A DNA stretch of 7,360 nt from NCBI GenBank assembly GCA_022865725.1, contig JALHTP010000213.1:1-7360 (forward strand), written 5' to 3'. Source of the stretch: Methyloceanibacter sp. (GTDB lineage Bacteria > Pseudomonadota > Alphaproteobacteria > Rhizobiales > Methyloligellaceae). Shown in pieces: positions 6,330 to 7,360 of this stretch. The notes under the pieces were generated by a model. The model was not told the origin of the DNA. It saw only the letters and a program-made list of their open reading frames with translations, and did not search any database. Positions within the stretch are counted from its first letter, which is position 1; every line of letters starts with the position of its first letter. The position numbers were made by a program, and so were the translations under genes.

Positions 6330-6402
6330 GGCGCGCGTTGTGGCAAGTTTCGTATCCCCCGGCAAGTGCTCCTTCGGAGGCCTTGCGTAAAGCTGAAATG
6401 CT

Positions 6403-7317
6403 CTAGCCGCGGAGCGCGGCTTGCACGGCGTCGAGCACGCGGTGGAATTGGCCAAACACCCAATAATGGCCGCCGCCTTGAACAACGTCGAGCCGGCAGT
6501 TGGGCAGCGTCTCGGCAAGATGATAGGCGGCGCCCGGCGGCACGATGGTGTCGTCGCTGCCCTGCCAGACGATGGAAGGCACGTCGATTTCTTCCAGCTT
6601 CAGGCCCCACGGCGCGCAGAAGAGCCGCAGATCCTGACGCGCGCCTTCGATGCCCGGCCTTAGGCCCTCCCTCAGCGCCGCCTGAAGATTGGCCTTTACT
6701 TCCGCTCGCGCGAGCACGCTGCGGTCGGAAGCGACGACCCGCTGCCTGAGCGCGCGATAAGCGACATCGGGCACAAAGCGCACCAGGTTGCGCAGCGACC
6801 AGAAGAAGGTGATGCAGGACGGGGCCGACCGGCCGAGCCTGGTGAAGATGAGCCGATGCAATTTCGACATGCGGACAGTGCCATGACACTCGGCGATCGG
6901 GCCGACCGGGCTGATAAGCGCCAGCAGAGCGGTGCGATCTGGCATCGAGGCCGCGGTGGCAACCGCATACGGGCCGCCGCCCGAGACGCCGATCACGGCG
7001 AACCGCCGGAGGCCGAGCGCATCGGCAAGACTCTTCATATCGGCAGCCGCAGGCGCCAGCCCCTCGGTGCGGCGAAAATCGGAAAGACCGTAACCGGGAC
7101 GCTCGGGCGCGATGATGCGCAGCCGCCGCTCGCGCGCCGCCTTGTCGGTGAGCGCGAACATGAAACGCGAGCCGGGCGTGCCGTGAATGGCGATCACGGG
7201 TGCCCCGTGGGGATCGCCAAATTCGGCAAAGCCGATGCGCCTGCCGTCTTTGAGACGCAAAACCCGCGACGTCCGGTTGGCCGTAACCGGGCTTCGCCTT
7301 GTGGCGACGCGATCCAT
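6403..7317 (-). CDS. Alpha/beta hydrolase
   Basis: This is a soluble serine hydrolase of the alpha/beta fold, 304 residues from ATG 7315-7317. Numbered from that Met, the strand VIAIHGTPGSR carries the oxyanion-hole HG (H45). The Ser-hydrolase elbow GVSGGG contains the nucleophile S112, GSDDTIVP holds the acid (D256 most likely), and GGGHYWVF gives the catalytic H284. A helical cap fills about 140-240. The N-terminus VLRLKDGRRIGFAEFGDP is typical of the esterase/haloalkane-dehalogenase-like branch of this superfamily, where sequence does not fix the substrate. There is no signal peptide or membrane helix. The open frame continues upstream to a TTG at 7353, but the ATG is preferred because the extra 12 residues match nothing I recognise. 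Neither start has a strong ribosome site. It points the same way as the aldolase/dehydrogenase, 73 bases downstream, so the two may share a transcript. A shared pathway is only a guess. Confidence 0.88.
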   Translation of the reverse strand: MDRVATRRSPVTANRTSRVLRLKDGRRIGFAEFGDPHGAPVIAIHGTPGSRFMFALTDKAARERRLRIIAPERPGYGLSDFRRTEGLAPAAADMKSLADALGLRRFAVIGVSGGGPYAVATAASMPDRTALLALISPVGPIAECHGTVRMSKLHRLIFTRLGRSAPSCITFFWSLRNLVRFVPDVAYRALRQRVVASDRSVLARAEVKANLQAALREGLRPGIEGARQDLRLFCAPWGLKLEEIDVPSIVWQGSDDTIVPPGAAYHLAETLPNCRLDVVQGGGHYWVFGQFHRVLDAVQAALRG

Positions 7318-7360
7318 GCCTACCGGCTTACCCGGCCGGAACGGCGATACCAAGGCGCCC

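Noticed and set aside
6368..6380. Small CTCC/GGAG hairpin between the hydrolase and aldolase genes
   Set aside because: A four-base stem without a T-run is expected by chance in this sequence.
6330..6518. Upstream extension of the aldolase/dehydrogenase frame (63 more residues)
   Set aside because: It overlaps the end of the alpha/beta hydrolase gene, has a Cys/Ala/Arg-rich composition and no match to the family N-terminus. MKSQWND at 6329 fits the family better.

Overview
This window looks like a piece of a high-GC alphaproteobacterial chromosome, most likely from the Hyphomicrobiales/Bradyrhizobium-like or Rhodospirillales side. That placement rests on the high GC, on the style of the DUF502, chemoreceptor and aldolase/dehydrogenase proteins, and on an intergenic palindrome of a type I remember from Bradyrhizobium-like genomes. 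It is an inference, since no rRNA or other taxonomic marker is present. I see no tRNA, rRNA, CRISPR array, transposase or integrase.

Layout. (1) Positions 1-1084 (+) hold nearly all of ychF, a universally conserved Obg-family ATPase/GTPase. (2) Convergent with it, 1118-1840 (-) is a DUF502 two-helix membrane protein starting at TTG behind a strong ribosome binding site. (3) About 1938-2870 is a lower-GC accessory pocket. On the minus strand it reads, in order: a REP-like palindrome (2819-2857), an 8-bp inverted repeat (2723-2750), a 101-codon frame that resembles the C-terminal catalytic end of a polymorphic-toxin deaminase (2419-2724), and an Imm1-like immunity protein (1938-2378, probably once starting at 2410). 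(4) Positions 2878-4119 (-) are a short chemoreceptor with almost no external domain. (5) Positions 4284-6329 (-) are a fused class II aldolase/short-chain dehydrogenase. (6) Positions 6403-7317 (-) are an alpha/beta hydrolase.

How the parts relate. The hydrolase, the aldolase/dehydrogenase and the chemoreceptor point the same way, with gaps of 73 and 164 bases. The first two may be co-transcribed, but nothing ties them to one named pathway, and no rhamnose genes are in view. The toxin-tip/immunity pair follows the usual toxin-then-immunity order. It is an orphan: the delivery and N-terminal parts of the toxin are absent, a stop codon lies just upstream, and a chemoreceptor gene comes next.

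The most interesting spot is the toxin/immunity junction. A well-placed ribosome binding site and ATG (2408-2420) lead into the immunity gene in the wrong frame. One extra A in the AAAA run at 2402-2405 would join this start to the immunity reading frame and add a plausible N-terminus. So the gene either carries a one-base lesion (or sequencing error), is rescued by slippage, or uses a weaker internal ATG.
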